A stretch of 64,000 nucleotides of DNA from Bacteroidota bacterium (lineage in GTDB: Bacteria; Bacteroidota; Bacteroidia; Bacteroidales; UBA10428), in the NCBI GenBank assembly GCA_003252385.1, contig QKEH01000019.1, positions 1 through 64,000 on the forward strand, given 5' to 3'. Both the position numbers and the translations under genes were made by a program. Shown piece after piece: positions 18,267 through 27,588 of the stretch. Position 1 is the stretch's first letter. Every line of letters begins with the position of its first letter. A model generated the notes under the pieces. The model did no database searches. It was not told where the DNA came from and worked only from the letters and a program-made list of their open reading frames with translations.

Positions 18267-18353
18267 CAAAACATCCAGCCAATTTAAGATGAAAACTCCA
18301 GGAATTTCATGTGTTTGGCTGTTTTTAGGGGTGGTTTGGGTCGGGTACTACTG

Positions 18354-19208
18354 TTATTTTTTATGTGGAATAAATTCCAGGTTGTCGATCAAACGAACTT
18401 TGCCGGCAAAAACGGCAATGCAGGCCGTAGCAGGGATTTCTGCCGTGATTTCGGACAGTGTTTGTAAAGAATCCGTTTGAACAATCTCAAAGTATTCCAG
18501 GCGAAGCAGTCCGCAGCTCTCTACCTCGCGTTTTACCATAGCTGTTATTTCCGACACAGCATGACTTCTTACCATCTGTTTGGCCTTTTGCAGGGTTTGG
18601 TAGATGCGCGGTGCTGCATTGCGGTGTTCTGCAGAAAGGAGCATGTTCCGCGAACTCATGGCCAAACCATCCGCTTCGCGAACAATGGGACAGCCGATAA
18701 TCTCGGTGGAATACTTGCCCAGTTCGGCAAGTTTACGGATAATGGCCAGTTGCTGAAAGTCCTTTTGCCCAAAATAGGCCCGGTGTGCTTCTACTGCATC
18801 AAAAAGTTTAGAAACAATTTGCGCCACCCCGTTGAAGTGGCCGGGGCGGTGCTTGCCTTCCATCACCTGATCCATTTGGCCAAAATCGAACTGGCGGGTA
18901 TCCTCCTGCGGGTACATTTCAGTTACTTCCGGGGCAAATACAATATCACAGGCTTCCTCAATCAGCAAATCACAATCTTTGTTAAAATTGCGGGGATAAT
19001 TGGTCAGATCCTGTTTGTCGTTAAACTGCGTAGGATTCACAAAAATGCTGACGACCGAGATGGTGTTTTGTTCTTTACACTTTCGGAGCAGCGAAAGATG
19101 CCCTTCATGCAATGCCCCCATGGTGGGAACAAAGCCGATCGATTCCCCGGCGCTGCGGTAGGTGTCCAGGGCTGCTTTAAGGTCTTTTATAGTGGTGAAT
19201 ACTTTCAT
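18354..19208 (-). CDS. panC: Pantothenate synthetase
   Basis: An enzyme of about 284 residues that condenses pantoate with beta-alanine using ATP. The nucleotide-binding FVPTMGALHEGHLSLL is at the N-terminus, and VSIFVNPTQF and YFGQKDFQQ are present. The VREADGLAMSSRNMLL segment is the KMSKS-like loop. The longest frame starts at 19232, but an exact -7 box at 19220-19227 lies between the two candidate ATGs and fixes the start at 19208 (MKVFTTIKDL). Downstream on the same strand is panD, which supplies beta-alanine. Confidence 0.96.
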   Translation of the reverse strand: MKVFTTIKDLKAALDTYRSAGESIGFVPTMGALHEGHLSLLRKCKEQNTISVVSIFVNPTQFNDKQDLTNYPRNFNKDCDLLIEEACDIVFAPEVTEMYPQEDTRQFDFGQMDQVMEGKHRPGHFNGVAQIVSKLFDAVEAHRAYFGQKDFQQLAIIRKLAELGKYSTEIIGCPIVREADGLAMSSRNMLLSAEHRNAAPRIYQTLQKAKQMVRSHAVSEITAMVKREVESCGLLRLEYFEIVQTDSLQTLSEITAEIPATACIAVFAGKVRLIDNLEFIPHKK

Positions 19209-19219
19209 TTTTCGCGGCG

Positions 19220-19227
19220 CAAATATA
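19220..19227 (-). promoter_or_regulatory. -7 box TATATTTG of panC
   Basis: Exact TAnnTTTG on the minus strand, 11 bases before the ATG at 19208. It excludes the upstream candidate start. Confidence 0.7.
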
Positions 19228-19360
19228 GGCAATTTTTCATAGGGCAGGCAATATTCTCAAAGGAGGTATGAAGCAGATGGGTGGTTTTTTTTGGAAAACG
19301 TTGAGGGGGAATTCGCTGCCTCCAATTGGCCTTCGGGTTCTTAAAGTGAATATTTTTTAG

Positions 19361-19368
19361 TAATTTTG
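19361..19368 (+). promoter_or_regulatory. -7 box TAATTTTG of the GT5-like gene
   Basis: Exact TAnnTTTG, 27 bases before the ATG at 19396 and overlapping the longer frame that begins at 19366. It is divergent from the panC promoter. Confidence 0.7.
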
Positions 19369-19395
19369 CGACACTTTGGAAATACACTAAGCCCA

Positions 19396-20205
19396 ATGGA
19401 AAATAAGAAAGTACTGTTCGTTTCCCAGGAGATTACACCGTATCTTCCCGAATCGGAACTATCCCTGATTGGACGCAACCTCCCCCAGGGAATTCAGGAA
19501 CTGGGAAGAGAAATTCGGACTTTTATGCCGCGTTTCGGTTGCATCAACGAGCGTCGCAACCAATTACACGAAGTCATTCGTCTTTCCGGAATGAACCTGA
19601 TTATTGACGATACCGATCACCCCCTGATTATTAAAGTAGCATCCATTCAGGCGGCACGGATGCAGGTGTACTTCATTGACAACGAAGATTACTTTCACCG
19701 TAAATATACACTCAAAGACTCTAAGAGCAAGTATTTTGACGATAATGACGAGCGAGCCATTTTCTTTACCCGTGGGGTGGTCGAAACTGTTAAGAAACTC
19801 CAGTGGGCTCCCGATCTGATTCATTGCCAGGGCTGGTTTACCGCTATGTTGCCCCTTTACATTAAAAAATACTACCACGATGATCCATTGTTCATGAATG
19901 CAAAAGTTGTTACCTCCGTGTACAAGGACGCATTCACCGGCCAGTTGGATTCCCGTTTGGCACAAAAATTGGAATGGGACGGTCACGCAATTGCCGATAT
20001 TGAAGTGGTTAACACGCCCAGTTATGCGAACCTCATGAAGCTGGCTATCAATTTTTCCGACGGGGTAATTTTTGGCAGTGAAGCTATTGATCAGGAGGTT
20101 AAGGCGTATGCTGAAGTGTCGGGGATACCCGTATTGCAGCATCAAACTGAGGAGATGTACGTTAAGGCGTATTCCGATTTTTACGATACAATATTAAGTG
20201 AATAA
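19396..20205 (+). CDS. Glycogen/starch synthase-like protein, N-terminal GT5 domain only
   Basis: About 269 residues matching the N-terminal Rossmann domain of glycogen synthase: KVLFVSQEITPYLPESEL, the FMPRFG segment, and WAPDLIHCQGWFTAMLPLY. Full GlgA is about 470-500 residues. The ADP-glucose-binding C-terminal domain, with its KTGGL-type loop and EPCG motif, is missing. The stop is followed at once by another gene, so this is not a local frameshift. A half-domain of this type is conserved beside panC in Bacteroidota, from memory of gene neighbourhoods. It probably does not synthesise glycogen alone. It is the first gene of a run with the DUF4270 lipoprotein and glmS. Confidence 0.8.
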   Translation: MENKKVLFVSQEITPYLPESELSLIGRNLPQGIQELGREIRTFMPRFGCINERRNQLHEVIRLSGMNLIIDDTDHPLIIKVASIQAARMQVYFIDNEDYFHRKYTLKDSKSKYFDDNDERAIFFTRGVVETVKKLQWAPDLIHCQGWFTAMLPLYIKKYYHDDPLFMNAKVVTSVYKDAFTGQLDSRLAQKLEWDGHAIADIEVVNTPSYANLMKLAINFSDGVIFGSEAIDQEVKAYAEVSGIPVLQHQTEEMYVKAYSDFYDTILSE

Positions 20206-20212
20206 AATTATC

Positions 20213-21598
20213 ATGCAGGGAACAGGTTTTCATTTCATCGGACCGAAAGTTCGGATCTTTTCGGCCATACTGATGTTACTTTTCTTTTTTATCCGATGCG
20301 CCGACAAACCCGAAAGTATTGGTGCCGATTTGCTGCCCGAGAACAGTTCCCTGGGTGTTTACGACGATACTTTGCGGGTTACCCTTAAAACTGTTCCCGG
20401 AGTGGGCCTACAGGACGATGTTTCGGATAACGAAAGCTGGATGGGTTCCATTACCAACGCTATTACCGGAACTGTAATTTCCGACTTTATTTCCGACTAT
20501 ATTTTTACTGCATCACCCGCCTATCGTTATGATACTCTGGATGATGACCTTGAACTGGTTTCGCTGGAGTTACATCTGGTTTATTCCGAATTGTATGGTG
20601 ATCTGAGCGAGGTGGCTTTCAACGTTTATGAGATGGCCGAACCGGTTCCTTATTACGATAGTACCTCTTTTGTGATGTTGAATCACATGGTAGGTGATTC
20701 GATCGGTTTTTTCAGGGGGAATGTTAGTTCGATACTGACTGATGAGCCCGAAGAGGATTACAATACCTGCGTAATTTCCCTGAGTACTGGTTTTGCACAG
20801 AAGTTCGTGGATCTCGATCTTTTAAAGGATACGATATTTCAAACGACCAATGTTGCCAATTATCGGAAAGTTTTTAAGGGGCTGTATTTTAAATCAGTGT
20901 CTCAATCTCAAACCGGAGGAGCATTAAAAATAGATCACGAAAAGTCGCGAATGGTGCTTATTACCAGCTCTCCAAACGGGGAAGGAGTCAGGAGTAATGA
21001 TACTACCGAGTTTACTTTGGGATATTCCGAGTCGGAAATAGATGAAGGTGGGGTACACCTTAATTTGTTCCGGCACGAAATTTCGGCTCGGGTAGCTGCA
21101 GCGATGAATAATGCTGCTTATACCAGCGAGGCGTATCTGGTATCGCCGGGAGGGGCCCGGGTATTGGTAAGCATACCCGAATTCGATGCGTTTAAAGCAG
21201 AACATTATCAGAAAATATCTATAAACCGAGCCGAATTGGTACTTCCTTTTTCCCGATCGTTGATTGATGGTTCAATCTCGGACAATATCCGGATAGCTCG
21301 ACAGCTCGGAGTATTTGATGCCTCTTTGCGTTCTCCAATACTCGACAATCAGTTGGATGGCTACCTGCAGGGAGCTATAGATTCAACCTCCAATCAGTAT
21401 CTGCTCAATGTGGGCAATCATCTGCAATCCATTCTAACCGATGACGATGCAACTGAAAGCGATTCATTATATGTTTTTATTGCCGATCACTCGGCCGATG
21501 AATCGACGGGAGGGAAAGACATTGAACATTTAATATTAAATGGCAGTTCTAGCAATAATTATCCGTATCTTCGGATAGTGTATTCTAAAATTCCCTAG
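20213..21598 (+). CDS. DUF4270 family lipoprotein
   Basis: A protein of about 461 residues with a lipoprotein signal (MLLFFFIRC, with the cysteine near residue 29) and a DUF4270 body (ADKPESIGADLLPE at the mature N-terminus). The rest is beta-rich with many short acidic stretches. Function is unknown; the family is widespread in Bacteroidota and envelope-located. A GTG at 20198 would overlap the preceding gene by 8 bases, but the ATG at 20213 is preferred. It sits between the GT5-like gene and glmS with 6-7 base gaps, so all three are probably one operon. The link to GlmS hints at an envelope-sugar role, which is inference. Confidence 0.82.
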   Translation: MQGTGFHFIGPKVRIFSAILMLLFFFIRCADKPESIGADLLPENSSLGVYDDTLRVTLKTVPGVGLQDDVSDNESWMGSITNAITGTVISDFISDYIFTASPAYRYDTLDDDLELVSLELHLVYSELYGDLSEVAFNVYEMAEPVPYYDSTSFVMLNHMVGDSIGFFRGNVSSILTDEPEEDYNTCVISLSTGFAQKFVDLDLLKDTIFQTTNVANYRKVFKGLYFKSVSQSQTGGALKIDHEKSRMVLITSSPNGEGVRSNDTTEFTLGYSESEIDEGGVHLNLFRHEISARVAAAMNNAAYTSEAYLVSPGGARVLVSIPEFDAFKAEHYQKISINRAELVLPFSRSLIDGSISDNIRIARQLGVFDASLRSPILDNQLDGYLQGAIDSTSNQYLLNVGNHLQSILTDDDATESDSLYVFIADHSADESTGGKDIEHLILNGSSSNNYPYLRIVYSKIP

Positions 21599-21604
21599 TT
21601 AACT

Positions 21605-23440
21605 ATGTGCGGTATTGTTGGTTATATTGGCGATCGCGAGGCTCTTCCTGTATTGATAAACGGATTGAAACGACTGGAATACAGAGGCTACGATTCGGCG
21701 GGCGTGGCGCTGTTGCGCAATCAGATTGATGTGTATAAATGTAAAGGAAAAGTCTCCGATCTGGAAAGGTTCATGGGAGATGCTCCTCATTCCGGAAACA
21801 TTGGTATGGGGCATACTCGTTGGGCTACTCATGGCGAGCCGAATGATGTTAATGCTCATCCACATACCTCCTATAACGGCAAGTTTGTAATAATACATAA
21901 CGGGATTATTGAAAATTATGCACGGTTACGGGAGCGTTTAAAGGAGCGGGGTGTGCACTTTAAGAGTGAGACCGATACGGAGGTGCTCTGCAACCTGATT
22001 GGATACATTTATGAGAACAGTGAAGTAGATGCCGAAATGGCGGTGCGACTGGCGCTTTCCAAGGTAGTTGGGGCTTATGGTTTGGTGGTGATGTGTGTCG
22101 ATGAACCCGATAAACTGATTGCTGCGCGTAAAGGCAGTCCGTTAGTAATTGGTGTTGGCAACGAGGAATACTTTTTGGCATCCGATGCCACTCCTATTGT
22201 CGAGTACACCAAAAGTGTCATCTATCTGAACGATGGCGATGTGGCTATCATTAGAAAGGAACAGTTAATCCTAAAAACATCTGCTCAGGATGTTGCCGTT
22301 CCCAAAGTGCAGCAATTAACTTTCGACATTGGCGAAATTGATAAGGGCGGGTATGAGCATTTCATGCTGAAAGAAATTTTTGAACAACCCCAATCCATCG
22401 AAGATACTTTCCGGGGAAGAGTGCGTGCCGATGAGCTGGAATTGCATTTGGGTGGTTTGTACGAAGTGCTCCCCCAACTTGTAGAAGCTAAAAGAATTGT
22501 TATTATTGGTTGCGGAACTTCCTGGCATGCTGGATTGGTGGGTGAGTACCTGTTTGAAGATTTGGCACGAATTCCTGTGGAAGTGGAATATGCTTCGGAG
22601 TTTCGTTATCGGAATCCCATTATTCATAAAGACGATATTGTAATCGCCATCAGTCAGAGTGGTGAAACTGCCGATACCCTCGCAGCCATTAAACTGGCCA
22701 AGGAAAAAGGTGCCCTTGTGTTGGGAATATGCAATGTGGTGGGATCCAGCATTCCTCGCGAAACCGATGCCGGGGTGTACACTCACGCCGGACCCGAAAT
22801 TGGAGTGGCGTCCACTAAGGCGTTTACCTGTCAGGTTACGGTTCTGGCCATGATGGCCATTCTGATAGGAAAGAAAAAAGGAGTGCTTAGCACTGAGCGC
22901 TACCACGACCTGATTAAAGAATTTATCAAAGTACCTGCTAAAACGCAGAGAATACTGGCGCTTGCCGACCATATCAAGAAAATCGCCTCTTTATACCAAA
23001 ACGTAACTAATGCTTTGTATCTCGGCAGGGGCTACCTGTTCCCGGTAGCCCTGGAGGGTGCTCTTAAGCTGAAAGAAATTTCGTACATCCATGCCGAGGG
23101 CTATCCGGCGGCCGAAATGAAGCATGGACCAATTGCTCTGATCGATGATAAAATGCCCGTGGTGGTGGTTGCTACCAAGGATTCTTCGTACGAGAAAATT
23201 GTGAGCAATATTCAGGAAGTAAAAGCACGAAGTGGCATTGTCATCGCCGTGGTTACCGAAGGCGATACAGTGATTCGCGATATGGCCGACCATGTCATCG
23301 AAATTCCGGAGGCAGAGAACGTGTATGCCACCCTGTTATCGGTGGTGCCACTGCAACTTTTGTCGTATTACATTGCAGTAATGCGCGGGTGTAATGTCGA
23401 TCAGCCCCGTAACCTGGCCAAGTCGGTAACAGTGGAATAA
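21605..23440 (+). CDS. glmS: Glutamine--fructose-6-phosphate aminotransferase (isomerizing)
   Basis: A 611-residue enzyme that makes glucosamine 6-phosphate from fructose 6-phosphate and glutamine. It is the entry point to UDP-GlcNAc for peptidoglycan and LPS. The N-terminal glutaminase begins MCGIVGYIGDR, with the nucleophile Cys2 exposed after Met removal, and has GMGHTRWATHGEP. Two SIS domains follow (CGTSWHAG, SQSGETADT), ending in the canonical KSVTVE. Length and motifs are complete. It ends the operon begun at 19396 and is followed by a strong bidirectional terminator. No glmS ribozyme is seen, and there is no room for one. Confidence 0.98.
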   Translation: MCGIVGYIGDREALPVLINGLKRLEYRGYDSAGVALLRNQIDVYKCKGKVSDLERFMGDAPHSGNIGMGHTRWATHGEPNDVNAHPHTSYNGKFVIIHNGIIENYARLRERLKERGVHFKSETDTEVLCNLIGYIYENSEVDAEMAVRLALSKVVGAYGLVVMCVDEPDKLIAARKGSPLVIGVGNEEYFLASDATPIVEYTKSVIYLNDGDVAIIRKEQLILKTSAQDVAVPKVQQLTFDIGEIDKGGYEHFMLKEIFEQPQSIEDTFRGRVRADELELHLGGLYEVLPQLVEAKRIVIIGCGTSWHAGLVGEYLFEDLARIPVEVEYASEFRYRNPIIHKDDIVIAISQSGETADTLAAIKLAKEKGALVLGICNVVGSSIPRETDAGVYTHAGPEIGVASTKAFTCQVTVLAMMAILIGKKKGVLSTERYHDLIKEFIKVPAKTQRILALADHIKKIASLYQNVTNALYLGRGYLFPVALEGALKLKEISYIHAEGYPAAEMKHGPIALIDDKMPVVVVATKDSSYEKIVSNIQEVKARSGIVIAVVTEGDTVIRDMADHVIEIPEAENVYATLLSVVPLQLLSYYIAVMRGCNVDQPRNLAKSVTVE

Positions 23441-23455
23441 CGCCTTAACTAAAAA

Positions 23456-23494
23456 ACAAATGCCCGTCAATACGCAAAGTTGGCGGGCATTTGT
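23456..23494. terminator. Bidirectional terminator between glmS and rfbB
   Basis: An 11-bp perfect stem (ACAAATGCCCG / CGGGCATTTGT) lies between convergent genes. There is a T-rich tail on the plus strand and six T on the minus strand. Confidence 0.85.
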
Positions 23495-23509
23495 CTTTTA
23501 AAAATCGGG

Positions 23510-24565
23510 TTACCGGTCCTTGTATTGATCCTCGTAATATTTTACATACGAACCCGAAGTGATGTTGTCTATCCATTCCTGATTGTTCAGATACCAGCTC
23601 ACAGTTTTTTCAAGACCCTGTTCAAAGGTAACTGAGGGCGACCAACCCAATTCCCTTTGCAGTTTACCAGAATCAATAGCATAGCGATGGTCGTGACCGG
23701 CACGGTCTTTTACAAAGGTGATCAGCTTGGCAGAACTTCCTTTTTTCCGGCCAAGTTTTTCATCCATCACCTCGCAAAGCAGGTGAATCAGATCAATATT
23801 GGTCCATTCGTTATTCCCCCCGATGTTGTAGGTGTCGCCAGACGTTCCCTTGTGATAGATCAGATCAATTGCCCGGGCATGGTCAATTACAAACAACCAA
23901 TCGCGTATGTTCTCCCCTTTTCCGTAAATTGGAATGGCTTTGTTATTGCGAATGTTATTAATCGAAAGCGGGATAAGCTTCTCGGGAAATTGATTGGGTC
24001 CATAGTTGTTCGAACAGTTCGAGATCACTACCGGTATGCCATAGGTATTGTGATAGGCGCGTACAAAGTGGTCGCTGCTGGCTTTCGATGCCGAATATGG
24101 GCTTCGGGGATCGTAAGCGGTGGTTTCGACAAAGAATTCACCATGATCCACCGATCCATACACTTCGTCGGTGGAAATGTGGTAAAAGCGTTTACCTTCC
24201 AAGGCATCTTTCCAGGCATGGCGGCAGGCATTGAGCAGGTTCACCGTGCCTACTACATTGGTCATGATAAAGGCCATAGGATTGGCAATGGAACGGTCTA
24301 CGTGCGACTCGGCAGCCAAGTGAATCACCCCGTCCACCTGGTATTTCTCAAATAGGGCTTCCACCTCTTTTTGATAGGTGATATCCACTTTTTCGAATCG
24401 GTAATTGGGTTTATTCTCAATATCCTGCAAATTCTCCATATTGCCGGCATAGGTCAGCCAATCCACATTTACAATCAGGTAATTGGGGTATTTGTTCACA
24501 AACTCACGAACTACGTGCGAACCAATAAATCCAGCCCCTCCGGTGATAAGTATTGTTTTTTGCAT
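23510..24565 (-). CDS. rfbB: dTDP-glucose 4,6-dehydratase
   Basis: A 351-residue extended short-chain dehydrogenase/reductase that converts dTDP-glucose to dTDP-4-keto-6-deoxyglucose. The NAD-binding GGAGFIGSH is at 8-16. STDEVYGS supplies the catalytic Asp/Glu pair typical of RfbB, and YSASKASSDH is the YxxxK motif. The rfbA, rfbC and rfbD partners for dTDP-rhamnose are absent from the window. A hairpin upstream (24587-24622) separates it from galE, so it may have its own promoter. It belongs to a surface-polysaccharide block. Confidence 0.93.
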   Translation of the reverse strand: MQKTILITGGAGFIGSHVVREFVNKYPNYLIVNVDWLTYAGNMENLQDIENKPNYRFEKVDITYQKEVEALFEKYQVDGVIHLAAESHVDRSIANPMAFIMTNVVGTVNLLNACRHAWKDALEGKRFYHISTDEVYGSVDHGEFFVETTAYDPRSPYSASKASSDHFVRAYHNTYGIPVVISNCSNNYGPNQFPEKLIPLSINNIRNNKAIPIYGKGENIRDWLFVIDHARAIDLIYHKGTSGDTYNIGGNNEWTNIDLIHLLCEVMDEKLGRKKGSSAKLITFVKDRAGHDHRYAIDSGKLQRELGWSPSVTFEQGLEKTVSWYLNNQEWIDNITSGSYVKYYEDQYKDR

Positions 24566-24586
24566 GGTATGTGGGTTAAAAGTAAA

Positions 24587-24622
24587 GCGAAAAAGTGTAC
24601 ATACCTCGGTACACTTTTTCGC
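24587..24622 (-). terminator. Hairpin between galE and rfbB
   Basis: A 14-bp stem (GCGAAAAAGTGTAC and its complement) with an 8-base loop. On the minus strand it is followed by TTTACTTTTAA. It probably terminates or attenuates the galE transcript before rfbB. Confidence 0.65.
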
Positions 24623-24636
24623 TGTTGGTTACGTGC

Positions 24637-25659
24637 TTAGTTAATATTTCGGATCTTTTTCTCCCATGCCCAGGCGGTTGCCAGGGTTTGTTCGAGCGGG
24701 GTGTCGGCAGTCCAGCCCAACTCATTGTTGGCATAGCGGGTGTCGGCCCAAACTTTTTCTATATCGCCTTCGCGACGGGCTACCAATTCATAATTTAATT
24801 TTTTTCCCGTGGCTTTTTCAAAAGCATGGATGATTTCCAGTACCGAACTACCGGTGCCGGTGCCCAGGTTAAATATTTCGAAATCCTTCTTGTTCTGGTT
24901 GTCCAGCATGCGTTTCACGGAAATTACATGAGCTTTTGCCAGGTCAACCACATAGATGTAGTCGCGAATGGCCGTGCCATCGGGGGTGTTGTAATCGCTT
25001 CCAAACACGCGTAGTTTCTCACGAAGTCCGGCAGCGGTCTGTGTAACAAAGGGTACCAGGTTCTGAGGAACACCCAGAGGCAGTTCCCCAATAGCAGCCG
25101 ACGGATGAGCTCCCACCGGGTTAAAATAGCGGAGGGCAATAGCTTTTAGCCCTTGGGTGGCATGCAAAGTATCCTCAATGATTTCTTCGGCAATTTGTTT
25201 GGTATTACCGTAGGGCGAAAGGGCTTTCTTGATAGGAGCGTTTTCGGTAACCGGGAGTTGATCGGGCTGGCCGTACACCGTGCACGATGAAGAGAACACT
25301 ATGGAAGAGGTGCCGTATTTTTTCATCGCTTCCAGCAGGTAAATTAACGAGTTGATATTGTTGTGGTAATATTCCAACGGTTTATCAACCGATTCACCCA
25401 CCGCTTTATGGGCAGCGAAATGGATGATTGCATCGATTTTATAGTGTTTGAACAGAGCCATCGTTTTTTCGCGGTCGCACAGGTCAAACTGTTCAAATGC
25501 GGGACGTACACCGGTAATACTTTCAATACCATCAATTACATCGGCCTGCGAATTCGACAGATTATCAACAATTACCACCTTATAGCCGGTTTCTATTAAC
25601 TCAACGGCAGTATGTGAACCTATGTATCCGGTTCCTCCTGTTACTAAAACTGTTTGCAT
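24637..25659 (-). CDS. galE: UDP-glucose 4-epimerase
   Basis: A 340-residue SDR enzyme interconverting UDP-glucose and UDP-galactose (possibly the N-acetyl forms). GGTGYIGSHTAVELIE is the NAD-binding motif, SSSCTVYGQP provides the catalytic Ser, and YGNTKQIAEE is the YxxxK motif. The substrate-binding region (NPVGAHPSAAIGE) and the C-terminal WADTRYANNELGW are standard for GalE. It lies 2 bases downstream of the hexapeptide acetyltransferase, so it is part of the minus-strand polysaccharide operon. Confidence 0.95.
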   Translation of the reverse strand: MQTVLVTGGTGYIGSHTAVELIETGYKVVIVDNLSNSQADVIDGIESITGVRPAFEQFDLCDREKTMALFKHYKIDAIIHFAAHKAVGESVDKPLEYYHNNINSLIYLLEAMKKYGTSSIVFSSSCTVYGQPDQLPVTENAPIKKALSPYGNTKQIAEEIIEDTLHATQGLKAIALRYFNPVGAHPSAAIGELPLGVPQNLVPFVTQTAAGLREKLRVFGSDYNTPDGTAIRDYIYVVDLAKAHVISVKRMLDNQNKKDFEIFNLGTGTGSSVLEIIHAFEKATGKKLNYELVARREGDIEKVWADTRYANNELGWTADTPLEQTLATAWAWEKKIRNIN

Positions 25660-25661
25660 GC

Positions 25662-26240
25662 TTATTCCTTTCTATATACTTGATTATCGATTAATTCATA
25701 TACCTGGTTGCTCTCAGGGCATATTGCCTGGTTATTGGTGTCGAAACGAAGTTTATGACCGTATTCGCTCACCCAGCCGGTTTGCCGGGCCGGATTGCCC
25801 ACTACCAGCGCATACGGACGTATGTCTTTGGTGACAACGGCTCCTGCACCAATCAGAGCATATTCACCAATGGTATGTCCGCATACCACGGTGGCATTGG
25901 CACCAATGGAGGCTCCCTTTTTTACCAGGGTGCGGGCATATTGGTCTTTGCGTACAATGGCACTGCGCGGGTTAACAATATTGGTAAATACCATCGATGG
26001 ACCCAAAAATACATCATCTTCACAGATCACTCCGGTGTAGATGGATACATTGTTTTGCACCTTAACATTGGTTCCTAGTATGACTCCGGGCGAAACGACC
26101 ACATTTTGCCCTATATTGCAGTTGGCTCCCATGGTACAGTTGGTCATAATATGGCTGAAATGCCATATTTTAGAGCCTTCGCCAATGGTGCAACCCGCAT
26201 CAATTACGGCTGTGGAATGTGCAAAATAGGCCTGAGACAT
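25662..26240 (-). CDS. Hexapeptide-repeat N-acetyltransferase (WbpD/WlbB-like)
   Basis: A 192-residue left-handed beta-helix acetyltransferase. The repeats are easy to see ([38 protein letters not shown]). The layout and the ending [10 protein letters not shown] match WbpD/WlbB. Those enzymes acetylate the 3-amino group of UDP-2-acetamido-3-amino-glucuronate on the way to UDP-ManNAc3NAcA-type sugars of O-antigen. It follows the aminotransferase by 3 bases, which is the WbpE/WbpD pairing. The dehydrogenase and oxidase (WbpA, WbpB) and epimerase (WbpI) are not in the window, so the exact sugar is unresolved. Confidence 0.85.
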   Translation of the reverse strand: MSQAYFAHSTAVIDAGCTIGEGSKIWHFSHIMTNCTMGANCNIGQNVVVSPGVILGTNVKVQNNVSIYTGVICEDDVFLGPSMVFTNIVNPRSAIVRKDQYARTLVKKGASIGANATVVCGHTIGEYALIGAGAVVTKDIRPYALVVGNPARQTGWVSEYGHKLRFDTNNQAICPESNQVYELIDNQVYRKE

Positions 26241-26243
26241 GGG

Positions 26244-27356
26244 TTATTTCTTAAAGTAGTTTTCTATTTGGGTGCAAATATAATCCAGTTCGCTTTCCTG
26301 AAGTTCGGTGTGCATTGGAAGCGAAAGTACCTCGTTGGCCAGTTGTGCCGATACCGGGAACTTCCCGACAATGGTAAAGGCTTTTTGACCGTGCATAGGG
26401 ACCGGGTAGTAAATCATAGTTGGAATACCTTTTTTTTCCAGGTAATTCTTCAGCTCGTCACGAACCTCCTTCACCTTCAGTGTGTACTGATGAAATACAT
26501 GACTGGTGTGCCGGGCAGGTGCAGGGGTACAAATGCCTGGCAGAGCCGAAAGCCTCTCGTTATAGTAGCTGGCAGCCTTCCGTCGGGCTAGGGCATATTG
26601 GTTGAGGTACGGTAATTTAACATTTAAAATGGCTGCCTGTATGGAGTCCAAACGGGAGTTAATGCCTACCTCATCGTGGTAGTATTTCACGTTGGCGCCA
26701 TGGTTAGCAATGCATTGCATTTTTTTTGCCAGCGCATCGTGGTTGGTGATGATAGCGCCGCCATCGCCAAAACAACCCAGATTTTTCGATGGGAAGAAGG
26801 AAGTGCAACCAATTGTTCCTAAAGTTCCGGCTTTTCCGCTTAGGGTTCCGTCGTTGTATTCGGCTCCCAGGGCTTGTGCGGTGTCTTCAATAAGATATAG
26901 GTTATGTAGCTCGGCAATGGAAGTTAGTTCGGTCATATTAGCACATTGCCCGTAAAGGTGTACCGGCAAGATGACACGTGTTTTTGGGGTGATAGCCTTG
27001 CGGACTTCGTCCGGATCCATTGTAAACGTGAGGGGATCCACATCCACGATAACCGGCTTTAAACCCAGCAGGGCGATTACTTCCACCGTGGCAATAAAGG
27101 TGAAATCGGGCGAAATAACTTCGTCGCCGGGTTTCAGGTCTAAGGCCATAAGGGCAATTTGCAGGGCATCGGTACCATTGGCACAGGTAATCACATGCCG
27201 GGCATTCAAGTATGCTGCCAGATTCTGGCGAAACGCGTTCACCTGTGGACCGTTAATAAAAGACGTGGTTGAAATAACCTCCTGTATGGCGGCATCTACC
27301 TCGTGCTTTATCTTTTGGTACTGCTTATGCAGATCAACCATCTTAATATCTGGCAT
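26244..27356 (-). CDS. DegT/DnrJ/EryC1 sugar aminotransferase (WbpE/WlbC-like)
   Basis: A PLP-dependent nucleotide-sugar aminotransferase of about 370 residues. It has the N-terminal IKMVDLHKQYQKIK, CANGTDALQIAL for phosphate binding, IEDTAQALGAEY with the pyridine-nitrogen Asp, and the Schiff-base Lys in FFPSKNLGCFGDGG. In this context it probably aminates a UDP-3-keto-GlcNAcA-type sugar for the neighbouring acetyltransferase. Start Met at 27356 (MPDIKM) is preferred over 27362. A near-consensus -7 box (TAATTTCG) is at 27373-27380 on the minus strand. It is the first gene of the polysaccharide operon. Confidence 0.88.
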   Translation of the reverse strand: MPDIKMVDLHKQYQKIKHEVDAAIQEVISTTSFINGPQVNAFRQNLAAYLNARHVITCANGTDALQIALMALDLKPGDEVISPDFTFIATVEVIALLGLKPVIVDVDPLTFTMDPDEVRKAITPKTRVILPVHLYGQCANMTELTSIAELHNLYLIEDTAQALGAEYNDGTLSGKAGTLGTIGCTSFFPSKNLGCFGDGGAIITNHDALAKKMQCIANHGANVKYYHDEVGINSRLDSIQAAILNVKLPYLNQYALARRKAASYYNERLSALPGICTPAPARHTSHVFHQYTLKVKEVRDELKNYLEKKGIPTMIYYPVPMHGQKAFTIVGKFPVSAQLANEVLSLPMHTELQESELDYICTQIENYFKK

Positions 27357-27547
27357 GCACAAAAATTTTCAGCGAAATTAAGATTTTCAGGTTAACCTAC
27401 CTAACTTCTGTCGATATTCTCGAAATACAAGCACTATCGCATGAACCCGGGTCTCCAGGGATAGAAATAGCATCGTTATGCTCTGAAACACCGGTTTTCC
27501 GTTCAAGAGCATTATCTTGTTCATAACTATTTGGTGGCAATAATTTG

Positions 27548-27555
27548 TATTTTTG
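27548..27555 (+). promoter_or_regulatory. -7 box TATTTTTG of the HU-SPOR gene
   Basis: Exact TAnnTTTG overlapping the first codons of the longest frame (27553), which therefore cannot be the real start. An alternative box TAATTTG lies directly upstream. Confidence 0.65.
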
Positions 27556-27588
27556 TGCGCTGTTCTATTTTTATCAAAACTCTTTTCA

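Noticed and set aside
19396..20205. Frameshifted full-length glycogen synthase
   Set aside because: The region after the stop codes in another frame for a well-formed DUF4270 lipoprotein, so no second half is present.
23657..24355. 232-codon antisense frame opposite rfbB
   Set aside because: A shadow of rfbB, with no start signals or domain.
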